Positions 13,980 through 22,687 of a stretch of DNA of 22,687 bases are shown piece by piece. The DNA lies in the NCBI GenBank assembly GCA_023410645.1, contig JAEYPQ010000067.1, positions 1 to 22,687 on the forward strand, written 5' to 3'. The DNA is from Bacillota bacterium. Its GTDB lineage: Bacteria > Bacillota > Clostridia > TANB77 > CAG-465. Made by a program: the position numbers and the translations under genes. Positions within the stretch are counted from its first letter, which is position 1; every line of letters begins with the position of its first letter. The notes beneath the pieces are model-generated. The model saw nothing but the letters and a program-made list of their open reading frames with translations. It had not been told where the DNA came from and searched no databases.

Positions 13980-16900
13980 ATGAGTGTAAATATAATACTT
14001 GGTAAGGCAAAAACTGGTAAAAGTAAATATATATATGACTCTATAGAAGAAAGTATAAATAGTGGTAAAAAGTCAATACTTTTTGTTCCATCTCAAACAA
14101 GAGCAATTTCTGAAGAAAATTATATGAATTTTTTAGGAAAGGATGGAATTATTGGAGTTGACATTACTACTATTTCTTCGTATATAGAGAGTTATATTAA
14201 AAAATATAATATGAATTTTTCTGAGAAGTATATTTCCAAACTAGATAAAAAAATAATATTAAACCAAGTAGTTAGTGAAAATAATGACAGTTTTAAAATA
14301 TTTAGTAAGGTTAAAGATAAAGAAGGATTCTTGGATATGCTAAATATATATATGGATATTTTTAGAAAATCTGATATAAATTTAGAGAAGATAGATAAAC
14401 TTGAAATAGATAATAAGCTACTTGAGTATAAATTAAAGGAAGTATCATATATATATGAAAAATATTTAGAAAAGATTAAGGATAAATATTTAGACAGTAT
14501 TGATGAATTTGAAATGTTTTTTGATAGTATTGTAAATAAAAGAATTGATCTTAAGGATACAAATATATTTTTTGATGGATATAATAACTTTACTGAATCA
14601 GAGTATAAATTTATTGAAAATTTAATAAAGTTAGATTGTTCTATTACTATAACTTTAAATACTGATATAACATCAAAAGAAGATATTTACGCACAAAATT
14701 CACAATGTATATTTGAAAATTCAAATAAGACATATTTAAGGATACTTAGTATTTGTAATAAATTAGATTGTTCAGTAAATACCAATATGTTATATCTAAA
14801 TCGTTCAAAAGGAAATGAAAATATAATTTTTTTAGCAGATAACCTTTTTTCAGATATAAAGAATAAAAAAGATATAAAAAAAGATGAAAAATTAGGTATT
14901 CAAATTCAATATGTAACAAACATGTATTCTGAAATTGAAGAAATTGCAAAAAAGATAAATGAAAATATAAGAAAAGGATATAGATATAATGATTTTGTAA
15001 TATATGGAACAGATTTAAATTCATATGAATCTGTGATAAAAAGGGTATTTTATGACTATAATATACCTACATATATTAGTCAGAAGTATTCAATAGATAA
15101 TTCTAAACTAGTTGAATATATAAATAATATTTTAGAGCTTTGTATATATGGAACAACTATACAAAGGATACTTAAAATTCTAAAACAAGGATTAAATGAT
15201 ATAGATATAGAAGACATTTATGAGTTAGAAAATTATTCGATAGAATTTAATATGTATAAATTCTCTATTAAAAATGAATTCACTATAAATAACAAAAGTA
15301 ATAATGATAAAATATATGATTTGAATAAACTAAATAAGATTAGAAAAGAAGTTATAAAAATATTTGATGATATAATTAATTTTGGAAGCAAAGAGAAAAA
15401 TGTAAAAGAAATTATAAAAGTGTTATTTAATCATTTAAATAATGCTAATATATTAAAAAATTACAAAGAATATATTGTAAGTAATGAGTTAGTATCACTT
15501 GAAAACAAGATGAGAGAGGGACAAGTCTGGGATAAAATATCTGAAATATTCAATTCAATTTCAAAAGTATATAATAGTACCGATATTAGTATTTCTGAGT
15601 TTTCAAATATTTTTAAAACATTACTAAAAGATGTAAATATAAAAATAATACCACCTTCAATTGATCAAGTAATGGTAGTTGATATTAATGTTAATAAAGT
15701 CGAAATGAAAAAGCAAGTATTTTTTATTGGTGTAAATGAAAATATTTTCCCCAAGAAAGTAGATGAAGATATTTTCTTTAGTGATATTGAATTACAGAAT
15801 TTAAGTGAAAATGATATAGTATTTAAAGAAACTACAATTTCTAAAAATAATATGCAATTATATAATATTTATGAAGCGCTAAATAACGTGTTGGAGGATA
15901 TATATATTTTTGTACCAGTATCAGATATGACTGGCAAAAATTATAGGCCATCTAGTATTATTACAAGCATTAAACAAATTATTGATATACCAATTACAGG
16001 TAATATATCTCAAACAGAAGATAAAAATGTTAATATATATAATGTATATTCAAAAGATAAACTATTTGAGAAAATGTGTGAATTTGCTTTAAACATCAAT
16101 GAGGATTCAAAGATTATAAAAAATAATTTTGAAAATAAAATAAAAGATAATGTAATGTTATATGAAGTTTTTAAAGAAGATGAAAAATATAATAAAATAT
16201 TAAATTATGTTAAAGATGATGGTGATCTTGATGAAGAAGTACTGGATCTAATATATAGTGATAAATTAACTACAAGTGTATCAAAACTAGAACTATTTAA
16301 AAAATGTCCATTTTCATATTACATGAAATACTGTTTAAAAATATCACCTAGAAAAGAATATCAGATTTCTTCACTAGATCTAGGTAGTTTTATGCATAAT
16401 GTTTTAGAAGAGTTTTCTAAATATTTATTTGAAAATAGCATATATTGGCAAGCTATATTAATTAATGCTGAAATATTAGATGAGAAATATCAATATATAT
16501 TATTAAATATTATAGAATCTAATTTAGATAACATTTTAGGAAATCAAAAAACAAGTGTAAAATACGCTATCCTAAAACAAAAATTAATAAACACAATGAA
16601 AAAAGTAATAGTTACTATTGCTAAGAGTTTTAATCAAAGCAGCTTTATCCCAGAAGGATATGAGATTGAATTTAAAGAAGGTAGTGTATATGCTCCAATT
16701 GAATTAAAACTACAAGATAATAAATCTATGATTATTATTGGAAAAATTGATAGAATTGATGCTTTAAATTATGATCATAAAAAGTATATAAGAGTAGTAG
16801 ACTATAAGTCTTCATCTAAAGATTTAACATTAGATGATATTAAAGAGGGACTTTCTCTTCAACTTATAACTTATCTTAGTGCATTTATTGAAAATATGGA

Positions 16901-17318
16901 AAAGAAAAATGTAAGTGTAATTCCAGCTGCTATGTTATATTTTAATTTATCAGATAAATTGCTTACACTTTCTGAATATACTGATGATGTTCAAAAATTA
17001 CAAAATGAGTATATAAAGTCATTGCAGATGAAAGGCATATATTTAAAAGATGTTCAAATATTAAATAAAATGGACAGTAATTTTGAACAAGATACAAATA
17101 GATATATTTCAATTTCAAAGAGAACAGTTAATTCTAAAAATAGCAAGGCAATTGAAGAAGAAGAATTTAAAGCACTTTGCAATGAAGCAAAAGATATAAT
17201 AAAAGATATTGGAAATGAGATAATTAAAGGTGTCGTCAAAATACGACCTAATAAAAAGGCAAATCATTGTAAATACTGTGAATTTTCAAGTGTTTGTAGA
17301 AAAAATATATGTGTATAA
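13980..17318 (+). CDS. addB: ATP-dependent helicase/deoxyribonuclease subunit B
   Basis: The 1112-residue protein is the AddB half of the AddAB end-resection enzyme, which processes DNA double-strand breaks for RecA. The N-terminal GKAKTGKS (8-15) is the Walker A site. The degenerate helicase domains fill the middle. The C-terminal RecB-type nuclease shows GKIDRID and VVDYKSS (Asp941, Lys943). Cys776 (KKCPFSYY) with Cys1097, Cys1100 and Cys1106 (HCKYCEFSSVC) gives the 4Fe-4S clasp with spacing typical of AddB. Its partner addA, usually next door, is not found downstream here. It ends at a strong terminator. Confidence 0.95.
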   Translation: MSVNIILGKAKTGKSKYIYDSIEESINSGKKSILFVPSQTRAISEENYMNFLGKDGIIGVDITTISSYIESYIKKYNMNFSEKYISKLDKKIILNQVVSENNDSFKIFSKVKDKEGFLDMLNIYMDIFRKSDINLEKIDKLEIDNKLLEYKLKEVSYIYEKYLEKIKDKYLDSIDEFEMFFDSIVNKRIDLKDTNIFFDGYNNFTESEYKFIENLIKLDCSITITLNTDITSKEDIYAQNSQCIFENSNKTYLRILSICNKLDCSVNTNMLYLNRSKGNENIIFLADNLFSDIKNKKDIKKDEKLGIQIQYVTNMYSEIEEIAKKINENIRKGYRYNDFVIYGTDLNSYESVIKRVFYDYNIPTYISQKYSIDNSKLVEYINNILELCIYGTTIQRILKILKQGLNDIDIEDIYELENYSIEFNMYKFSIKNEFTINNKSNNDKIYDLNKLNKIRKEVIKIFDDIINFGSKEKNVKEIIKVLFNHLNNANILKNYKEYIVSNELVSLENKMREGQVWDKISEIFNSISKVYNSTDISISEFSNIFKTLLKDVNIKIIPPSIDQVMVVDINVNKVEMKKQVFFIGVNENIFPKKVDEDIFFSDIELQNLSENDIVFKETTISKNNMQLYNIYEALNNVLEDIYIFVPVSDMTGKNYRPSSIITSIKQIIDIPITGNISQTEDKNVNIYNVYSKDKLFEKMCEFALNINEDSKIIKNNFENKIKDNVMLYEVFKEDEKYNKILNYVKDDGDLDEEVLDLIYSDKLTTSVSKLELFKKCPFSYYMKYCLKISPRKEYQISSLDLGSFMHNVLEEFSKYLFENSIYWQAILINAEILDEKYQYILLNIIESNLDNILGNQKTSVKYAILKQKLINTMKKVIVTIAKSFNQSSFIPEGYEIEFKEGSVYAPIELKLQDNKSMIIIGKIDRIDALNYDHKKYIRVVDYKSSSKDLTLDDIKEGLSLQLITYLSAFIENMEKKNVSVIPAAMLYFNLSDKLLTLSEYTDDVQKLQNEYIKSLQMKGIYLKDVQILNKMDSNFEQDTNRYISISKRTVNSKNSKAIEEEEFKALCNEAKDIIKDIGNEIIKGVVKIRPNKKANHCKYCEFSSVCRKNICV

Positions 17319-17346
17319 AGTGCAAAAATAATAAGTAAAAATCTAT

Positions 17347-17391
17347 AAATGTGAGTAAATTAGCGTTTGTTTAATTTATTCACATTTTTTT
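17347..17391 (+). terminator. Terminator after addB
   Basis: A 15-bp stem (17347-17361 with 17373-17387, one G-U pair, 11-nt loop) followed by T to 17391. Confidence 0.85.
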
Positions 17392-17423
17392 GTAATAATT
17401 TTGTAAAAATTGTATCTAAACAC

Positions 17424-17451
17424 TTGCAATTATACAAAAACACGATATAAT
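17424..17451 (+). promoter_or_regulatory. Promoter of the lysine-tail protein gene
   Basis: TTGCAA (17424-17429) and TATAAT (17446-17451), 16-bp spacer; AAGGAGAGGA precedes ATG 17508. Confidence 0.65.
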
Positions 17452-17507
17452 ATAAGTATATAAAAATTAAGTTAAAATGTAAAAAATAATAAGGAGAGGA
17501 TTCATAT

Positions 17508-18740
17508 ATGGCAGATTTAGTTGCTAGTTCTAAAAGAAAAATAAATCTTTTCGATAGAGTTATACAAAGTGTAGTAATCATAGTAAATATGAATAAAATG
17601 AATAGAGCAATAGATGAACACTTGTCTGTAATACACAGAACTGAAGGAGAAGAAAAAAGAATCTATCAAGAAAATATATTAAGAGAAATTGTTTTTGTAA
17701 AATATCAATATGATATTATGCAAAGGGAAATGTATGAATTAAAATTATCTTATCCAAATGATATAATTGATAACATTAATTCAACAGATAAAACAGAAAG
17801 ACTTGAACTTCAAAAAGCTTTTTTAGAGTTAGAATATGATAGAGTTACAAAATCAAAATTTAAATCAAGGGAAGACATTAAGTTTAATTTACTTGCAATA
17901 TCTTCTGCAATAGATGCTGTAAAGCAAAATATTAAAGATGAAGGAAAATCTCAAAGATATAATAAAATAATTAAACTATCTGAAGATATTGATACAAAAT
18001 TACAAACTGAAGAATATGACGAAGATATGTATAAGTCATTATTTGAGGCAGTGGATGAATATGTTAGTTATATAAATGATAATTATGATATTTCAAAACT
18101 TCCAACTGATGAAAGAGAACTTATTGAATTTGTCATAGAAACAATGATAAAAGGTATTGAGTCTGATATAGACAAGCATATGTATGAATTTAATCTTATA
18201 ATAAATATATGTAAAAATTCATATAGATACTTTAAAATAATAGATAAAGTATTTCTTAAATTACAAAAAATATATGATGAAAGCTTAGAAAAAGAAATAA
18301 TGAATATAAAAGACTATATTAGAATGTACAAAGAAATATATGATATGAAAATTAAGACTAAAGTAAATGATGTACATAGAACAATTAGTACTGAGGATGA
18401 ATATTTAGAATATTCTAAATTAGTTGCAAATGATGATACAGATAGTTTAAATGATTTCATTGTTAAATCTGCAATTAAAACTGCTTCTTCAGATAAGGTA
18501 AAAGAAGTTTTAAAAGATTCTATAGTAAAAAAAGAAGAAGAAATAGAAGAAATTATATTAGATGAATTAAAATTAGAAGATGTAGCAAATGAAGTAGTAG
18601 AAGAGAAAAAAGAAAAAGTAAAGAAAAAAACTGTCGGTACTGTAAAAGAAAAAGTTACTAAAGCAATTAAAGAAAAAAGCAAAAAAACTGGTACTTCAAA
18701 AAAAACAAAAACTAAAAAAAGTAAAGAAAAAGTTAGTTAA
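17508..18740 (+). CDS. Long helical protein with lysine-rich tail, function unknown
   Basis: I do not recognise this 410-residue protein. Residues about 1-340 are nearly all charged helix with heptad-like stretches (EGEEKRIYQENILREIVFVKYQYDI, RLELQKAFLELEYDRV), suggesting helical bundles or coiled coils. An acidic hinge (KKEEEIEEIILDELKLEDV) leads into a tail of about 50 residues made mainly of Lys, Thr, Ser and Glu (KKTGTSKKTKTKKSKEKVS at the end), like the basic tails of histone-H1-like or other nucleic-acid- or polyanion-binding proteins. No transmembrane segment is obvious. It has its own promoter and terminator between addB and spoIIE. Confidence 0.75.
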   Translation: MADLVASSKRKINLFDRVIQSVVIIVNMNKMNRAIDEHLSVIHRTEGEEKRIYQENILREIVFVKYQYDIMQREMYELKLSYPNDIIDNINSTDKTERLELQKAFLELEYDRVTKSKFKSREDIKFNLLAISSAIDAVKQNIKDEGKSQRYNKIIKLSEDIDTKLQTEEYDEDMYKSLFEAVDEYVSYINDNYDISKLPTDERELIEFVIETMIKGIESDIDKHMYEFNLIINICKNSYRYFKIIDKVFLKLQKIYDESLEKEIMNIKDYIRMYKEIYDMKIKTKVNDVHRTISTEDEYLEYSKLVANDDTDSLNDFIVKSAIKTASSDKVKEVLKDSIVKKEEEIEEIILDELKLEDVANEVVEEKKEKVKKKTVGTVKEKVTKAIKEKSKKTGTSKKTKTKKSKEKVS

Positions 18741-18747
18741 TTATGTG

Positions 18748-18795
18748 TTACATTAAAGTAGTCTATTATACTTAGATTATTTTAATGTAATTTTA
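18748..18795 (+). terminator. Terminator of the lysine-tail protein gene
   Basis: A long imperfect hairpin: TTACATTAAA 18748-18757 pairs with 18781-18790, and inner pairs include several G-U. TTTTATTT follows. Confidence 0.7.
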
Positions 18796-18891
18796 TTTAA
18801 ATTTTGTTTTGACCATAAAATATGACAAAAAAATAGTAAACTATGTTGTAAAATAAATAGCATAAAATTAATAAATGAGGTGAATAAAAAC

Positions 18892-21252
18892 ATGATTTAT
18901 AATAAATACTTTGAAGCTCTTGAAAATGAAAAGTTATTATCTGCACTAGAAGCTTTTAAGAAAAAGGTCAATTTTAAAAATATTACTTATATAGTTTTGT
19001 CATTTATAGTATCTATGCTAAGTATAAATGCTGAGTTTTCTATTCTTACTTTTATAATGTTTGCAACAGCAAGTTTATTTAACGTACCACTAATATTAGT
19101 ACTTATTTCTTCTGCAGTTGGACTAGCCTTAACTACATTATCTGCAACTACTATGATAAAGATATTTGCATTTTTTCTAGTTTTTACACTTATCACATCG
19201 TTAATAAATATAGAAGGTATAACTAAAAAGTATTCGGTATTTATAAAATTTCTAATTTCTACTGTTATAGTAGAATTTATTGGAGAGTTTATAGCAGGTA
19301 CTTTAATAGTAAATATTTTAGATACTACTGGAAATATATTTATCTTATCAATGTTATATTTTGTATTTACTGCAGGTATATATGTTATTTTCAACATTTC
19401 AAAAGGGTACATATATTCAAAAGAAGAAAGTATGTCTATGATAATTGTTCTTGCTATGGCACTTACAATATTTAAGAATATAAACATAGTTACATTTAAT
19501 GTATATAATGTACTTGTAACTATTTTAGTTTTAATTTATGGTTGGAAAAGTGGAGCAGTAGCTGGCGCAGCAGCTGGTCTTGTAACAGGGCTTGTTATGA
19601 GTCTTGTTGTAGATGTAAATATGTCATACATAATTGCACTTGGATTTAGTGGTGCTATAGCTGGATTTTTAAGTAAGATAGGAAAAGTTGCAATAGTAAT
19701 TGGATTTGTGCTTGGAAATGTATATTTATCATATTATACAACTGGATTTTCAGAACTTGCAATGAGAGTTAGCGAAGTACTTATTGCCTCAATTGCACTT
19801 TTATTCATACCTAAAAAATTAGAAGCCAAAATAGAAAATCTATTTGATAAAAACAACACTTTAAAAAAGCCATATGAGAATATACTTGATGTAGCAAGTA
19901 CAGTAAAAAATAAAATTGGAGCAGTATCAGATGTTTTTGATAGTTTATCAAATATAACACTTGAAAATACACCGGAAGATTCAAAGGAAACAAGAGAAAT
20001 TATAAAAAAGTATATAATAGACTATGTAGAAAATTCTTGTATATCTTGTGATAGAAAAAAAGTTTGTTTAAACGAAGAAAAACTAAATCTTGCAGTAGAT
20101 TATATATCTTTAAAATTAGAAAATAATGAATCAATTGATAAATCTATGCTTGATGTTATTGATTGTAATTTTGCAGATGAAATTATAATTAATATAAATG
20201 AAGTATATAATAGTATAAAATTAAGTAGAATACTAAAACAAAAAGAACAAGAAAATACAGTTAAATTGTCTAATCAATATAAAGAAGTTTCACATATATT
20301 ATCAAATATAGCTAAAAATATAAGAAATGTACCTGTTATAAAAAATGAAAAACAACAAAAAATAAGGGAAGAGTTGAAATTTCATGGATTTATCGTATAT
20401 GAAGATGATTTCATAGAAGAAAATCAAAATATTGAATATACTTTCGTTACAGATATACTTAATAATATTGATAAACAGAAAAAACAGATTACTACATTAA
20501 TAAGTGATATACTAGAACAAAATATGACTATTAAATTAATATTAAATAGTAGCAAAAAAGAAAAATCAAAGATAAAATTAGTATCAACACCTGAGTTTGA
20601 AATTCAAGTAGGAGTAGCGAGTGAAATTAAAAATGGTGAAACAATATCGGGTGATTCGTACCTATCTATGGAACTACAAGATTTAAAACATTTAACTGTA
20701 ATTAGTGATGGGGCAGGAAGTGGTATTAATGCTTCAAAAGGATCTGCAACTGTAATAAACATGCTTGAGAAATTGCTTATTGGGGGCTTTGATGAAGAAA
20801 AGGCTATTGAAATCATAAATAGTGTACTTAAAATGAAAGCAAATGATTCTGTATTTTCAACACTAGATACTGCAATTATAAATTTAAAAGATGCAAAAGC
20901 ACAGTTTATAAAGCTTGGTGCTGCACCCACATATATATTAGAAGACGCTAAAGTTACAACTTTAAATAATATTAATATACCAGTTGGACTTATTAAAGAA
21001 ACTGAATACGTTCCAATATGTAAAAACTTAAGCAATAATTCACTTGTAATACAAATAAGTGATGGAGTTGTAAATGAAAATATGAATCCAAATGATAATT
21101 ACTTCACTAAATACATCCAAACAATGGATACTTCTAAAAATGTAAGATTAATATCAGACGATCTACTAAAATTTGTATTAAAGGAAAACAAAAACATTTT
21201 GCCAGATGATATCACTATAATAGTAAGTAAAGTAAAGAAAAACAAAGAATAA
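18892..21252 (+). CDS. spoIIE: Stage II sporulation protein E (SpoIIE) phosphatase
   Basis: The 786-residue membrane phosphatase activates sigma-F in the forespore by dephosphorylating SpoIIAA. About ten hydrophobic helices fill residues 25-310. A linker with coiled coil and a CxxC-type pair (NSCISCDRKKVC) comes next, then a C-terminal PP2C domain with SGDSYL (Asp588), ISDGAGSG (Asp606) and QISDGVVNE (Asp724), the metal-binding acids. The second motif reads DGAG where most SpoIIE have DGMG. I chose ATG 18892; a GTG at 18880 lies inside the GAGGTG ribosome site. Sporulation promoters could not be distinguished. It ends in a strong terminator. Confidence 0.94.
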   Translation: MIYNKYFEALENEKLLSALEAFKKKVNFKNITYIVLSFIVSMLSINAEFSILTFIMFATASLFNVPLILVLISSAVGLALTTLSATTMIKIFAFFLVFTLITSLINIEGITKKYSVFIKFLISTVIVEFIGEFIAGTLIVNILDTTGNIFILSMLYFVFTAGIYVIFNISKGYIYSKEESMSMIIVLAMALTIFKNINIVTFNVYNVLVTILVLIYGWKSGAVAGAAAGLVTGLVMSLVVDVNMSYIIALGFSGAIAGFLSKIGKVAIVIGFVLGNVYLSYYTTGFSELAMRVSEVLIASIALLFIPKKLEAKIENLFDKNNTLKKPYENILDVASTVKNKIGAVSDVFDSLSNITLENTPEDSKETREIIKKYIIDYVENSCISCDRKKVCLNEEKLNLAVDYISLKLENNESIDKSMLDVIDCNFADEIIININEVYNSIKLSRILKQKEQENTVKLSNQYKEVSHILSNIAKNIRNVPVIKNEKQQKIREELKFHGFIVYEDDFIEENQNIEYTFVTDILNNIDKQKKQITTLISDILEQNMTIKLILNSSKKEKSKIKLVSTPEFEIQVGVASEIKNGETISGDSYLSMELQDLKHLTVISDGAGSGINASKGSATVINMLEKLLIGGFDEEKAIEIINSVLKMKANDSVFSTLDTAIINLKDAKAQFIKLGAAPTYILEDAKVTTLNNINIPVGLIKETEYVPICKNLSNNSLVIQISDGVVNENMNPNDNYFTKYIQTMDTSKNVRLISDDLLKFVLKENKNILPDDITIIVSKVKKNKE

Positions 21253-21260
21253 ATTTAATA

Positions 21261-21299
21261 AAAAAGATAAGGTATAATTTAAAATACTTTATCTTTTTT
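21261..21299 (+). terminator. Terminator after spoIIE
   Basis: A 15-bp stem (21261-21275 with 21284-21298, one G-U pair, 8-nt loop), ending in six T. Confidence 0.9.
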
Positions 21300-21352
21300 A
21301 TTTATCACAAATATTACTAAAATATTACATTTTGTGATTTTTTTTCTTTTAA

Positions 21353-21381
21353 TTGACAAATGTTGTAAAATGTTTTAGAAT
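21353..21381 (+). promoter_or_regulatory. Promoter of the prepilin-like gene
   Basis: Perfect TTGACA (21353-21358) and TAGAAT (21376-21381) with a 17-bp spacer; TTGGAGG precedes ATG 21426. Confidence 0.8.
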
Positions 21382-21425
21382 TAAAATGTAAGTTTTTAAT
21401 AATGTATAAAATATTGGAGGTAAAT

Positions 21426-22687
21426 ATGAAAAAGAAAGGTATATCATTAATAGTGTTAGTAATAACTATTATAGTAATTATAATACTTGCAGGAGTAGTA
21501 ATACTAAATCTAACTAAGAATAATCCAATAGAAAGTGCAAGGAAAGCAAAATTTTTGAATGATATAGATACATTTAAAAGTGAATTATCATTGTACGAAT
21601 TGGATCAAATGGCAGGAACAGATGGTAATTATAATCCAAAGTTATTAAATGCCGATAAAAGTGGTTCAACAGAAAATGGAGATCCAACAAATACTGATAA
21701 AAAAATAACAGATATAATAACATCAATGGATAATACTAACTATCCAGACAAGCTAGAAGTAATAGCAGGAGAATTAGTATATGTAGGGGATAATGAAAAT
21801 GAATCAAACTGGTCAGATGGAGTAATAGAAGTAAAAGATTTTAAGATAAATGTAGCGGTAGTACCAGATACAACACATTTCAGTGGAACAATATCTCTTA
21901 CAGGAATGATGGTAGATCCAAATAAAGTTGTGTATTATAGAATATATTTATCAACAACAAGCGGAGAACACGGAGATACACCAGCACAAGAAATAACAGA
22001 GCAAAGTACAACAGTAAACTTTAATATAACAGAGGGAATAGTACCTAATACAGAGTATTATATAACAGTAGAATTAAAGATGAGTAATGAAACTGATGTA
22101 AGAACAAAAGAAATAAAAGTCAGTTCATCAATAGATAATGTAGCTCCAAATACACCACAAATAGCAGTACCAAATTATTCAAGAACACTAGTGGTAACAC
22201 CAGTAGCAATAACATTAACAGATAATGATGCGGGAAGTGGAATAAATAAAATAGGAAGTAAATATATAATAGATACAGTATCAACAAATTATGGTGAAAG
22301 TGATAATATATGGCAAGCAGAAGCAACAAATTTGGCATCAGAAAGTTTTGTAGGTGATGTAGCAACAGTAGGAATGGAAGTAGCAGTAGATGGAGAGTAC
22401 TATGTTCATGTATTATCAGTAGATAATTCTGGAAATAAAAAAACAGCTACGTCTGGTAAGATAATAGTAGATACAGTAGTACCAAATGAAGCTGGAATAA
22501 CAATACCATCAAGTACAACAACAGGTAGTGTAGATGCAACAGTGGTACTAAGTGATAATACAGGAGGAAGTGGTATAAACTTAAATGAGAGTAAATACAT
22601 ATACTCAACAGTATCATATCCATATGGAGATACAGAGACAATATGGGATACAGGAACAGTATTTACAAGTGAGACACAAACAATAAC
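21426..22687 (+). CDS. Prepilin-like surface protein with Ig-like repeats (3' end outside window)
   Basis: 420 codons are visible and the frame is open at the right edge. MKKKG then ISLIVLVITIIVIIILAGVV is a type IV prepilin-like leader: short basic start, Gly5 cleavage point, hydrophobic helix. Position 5 after the cut, normally Glu, is Val, so it may be anchored or secreted by a non-standard pilin route. After a polar region (35-230) come two units about 111 residues apart, LTDNDAGSGIN (264-274) ... SKYI ... TVS..YGES..IW, and LSDNTGGSGIN (375-385) ... SKYI ... TVS..YGDT..IW, preceded by VAPN/VVPN linkers: tandem bacterial Ig-like modules. The codon style (ACA, GGA, ATA, GTA) resembles the target gene at the left edge. 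It may be an adhesin and possibly a second DGR target. Confidence 0.8.
   Translation, partial: MKKKGISLIVLVITIIVIIILAGVVILNLTKNNPIESARKAKFLNDIDTFKSELSLYELDQMAGTDGNYNPKLLNADKSGSTENGDPTNTDKKITDIITSMDNTNYPDKLEVIAGELVYVGDNENESNWSDGVIEVKDFKINVAVVPDTTHFSGTISLTGMMVDPNKVVYYRIYLSTTSGEHGDTPAQEITEQSTTVNFNITEGIVPNTEYYITVELKMSNETDVRTKEIKVSSSIDNVAPNTPQIAVPNYSRTLVVTPVAITLTDNDAGSGINKIGSKYIIDTVSTNYGESDNIWQAEATNLASESFVGDVATVGMEVAVDGEYYVHVLSVDNSGNKKTATSGKIIVDTVVPNEAGITIPSSTTTGSVDATVVLSDNTGGSGINLNESKYIYSTVSYPYGDTETIWDTGTVFTSETQTI

Noticed and set aside
18880..18891. GTG start for spoIIE
   Set aside because: The GTG is part of the GAGGTG ribosome site serving ATG 18892.

Overview
The window is very AT-rich (roughly a quarter G+C) and looks like the chromosome of an uncultured, probably gut-associated, Clostridia-type bacterium (Bacillota). 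The evidence is strong AAGGAGG ribosome sites, consensus sigma-A promoters, a tRNA with encoded CCA, and scpB, addB and spoIIE. SpoIIE points to a spore-forming lineage. I see no phage structural or lysis gene and no transposase.

Positions 1-2809 hold a complete diversity-generating retroelement (DGR). The 3' end of the target gene (1-420) closes with a variable repeat (VR, 278-417). A 140-bp template repeat (TR, 652-791) matches it with 15 differences, every one at a TR adenine. Convergent to them, on the minus strand, lies an overlapping operon msl (MutS domain I-like) - avd - DGR reverse transcriptase. The TR sits inside what looks like a roughly 500-nt structured RNA ending at an intrinsic terminator (971-1001), which abuts the reverse transcriptase stop codon head-on. 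The RT would copy TR RNA with errors at A, and the cDNA would replace the VR, diversifying the lectin-like C-terminus of a probable surface protein.

Positions 3112-5360 are minus-strand single units: a histidine phosphatase, an MscS channel, tRNA-Lys(CTT), and a roughly 280-nt structured RNA of unknown identity with its own promoter and terminator (possibly 6S RNA). Positions 5423-9373 are plus-strand metabolism: a NadM-like adenylyltransferase, then glyA, pgi, a YcxB-like membrane protein and a short-loop rubredoxin that was too small for automatic calling.

Positions 9374-12456 form an accessory-looking stretch of small genes: two orphans on the plus strand (one with a faint nucleoside-diphosphate-kinase-like look), a CYTH triphosphatase, and two minus-strand orphans. 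A degraded copy of the rubredoxin tail plus terminator lies at its middle (11360-11446).

Positions 12611-21299 are conserved plus-strand genes: a LiaF-like membrane sensor, scpB, addB, a long helical protein with a lysine-rich tail, and spoIIE. At the right edge (21426-22687) begins a large prepilin-like protein with tandem Ig-like repeats. Its codon style resembles the target gene at the left edge, so it may belong to the same family and could be another DGR target.
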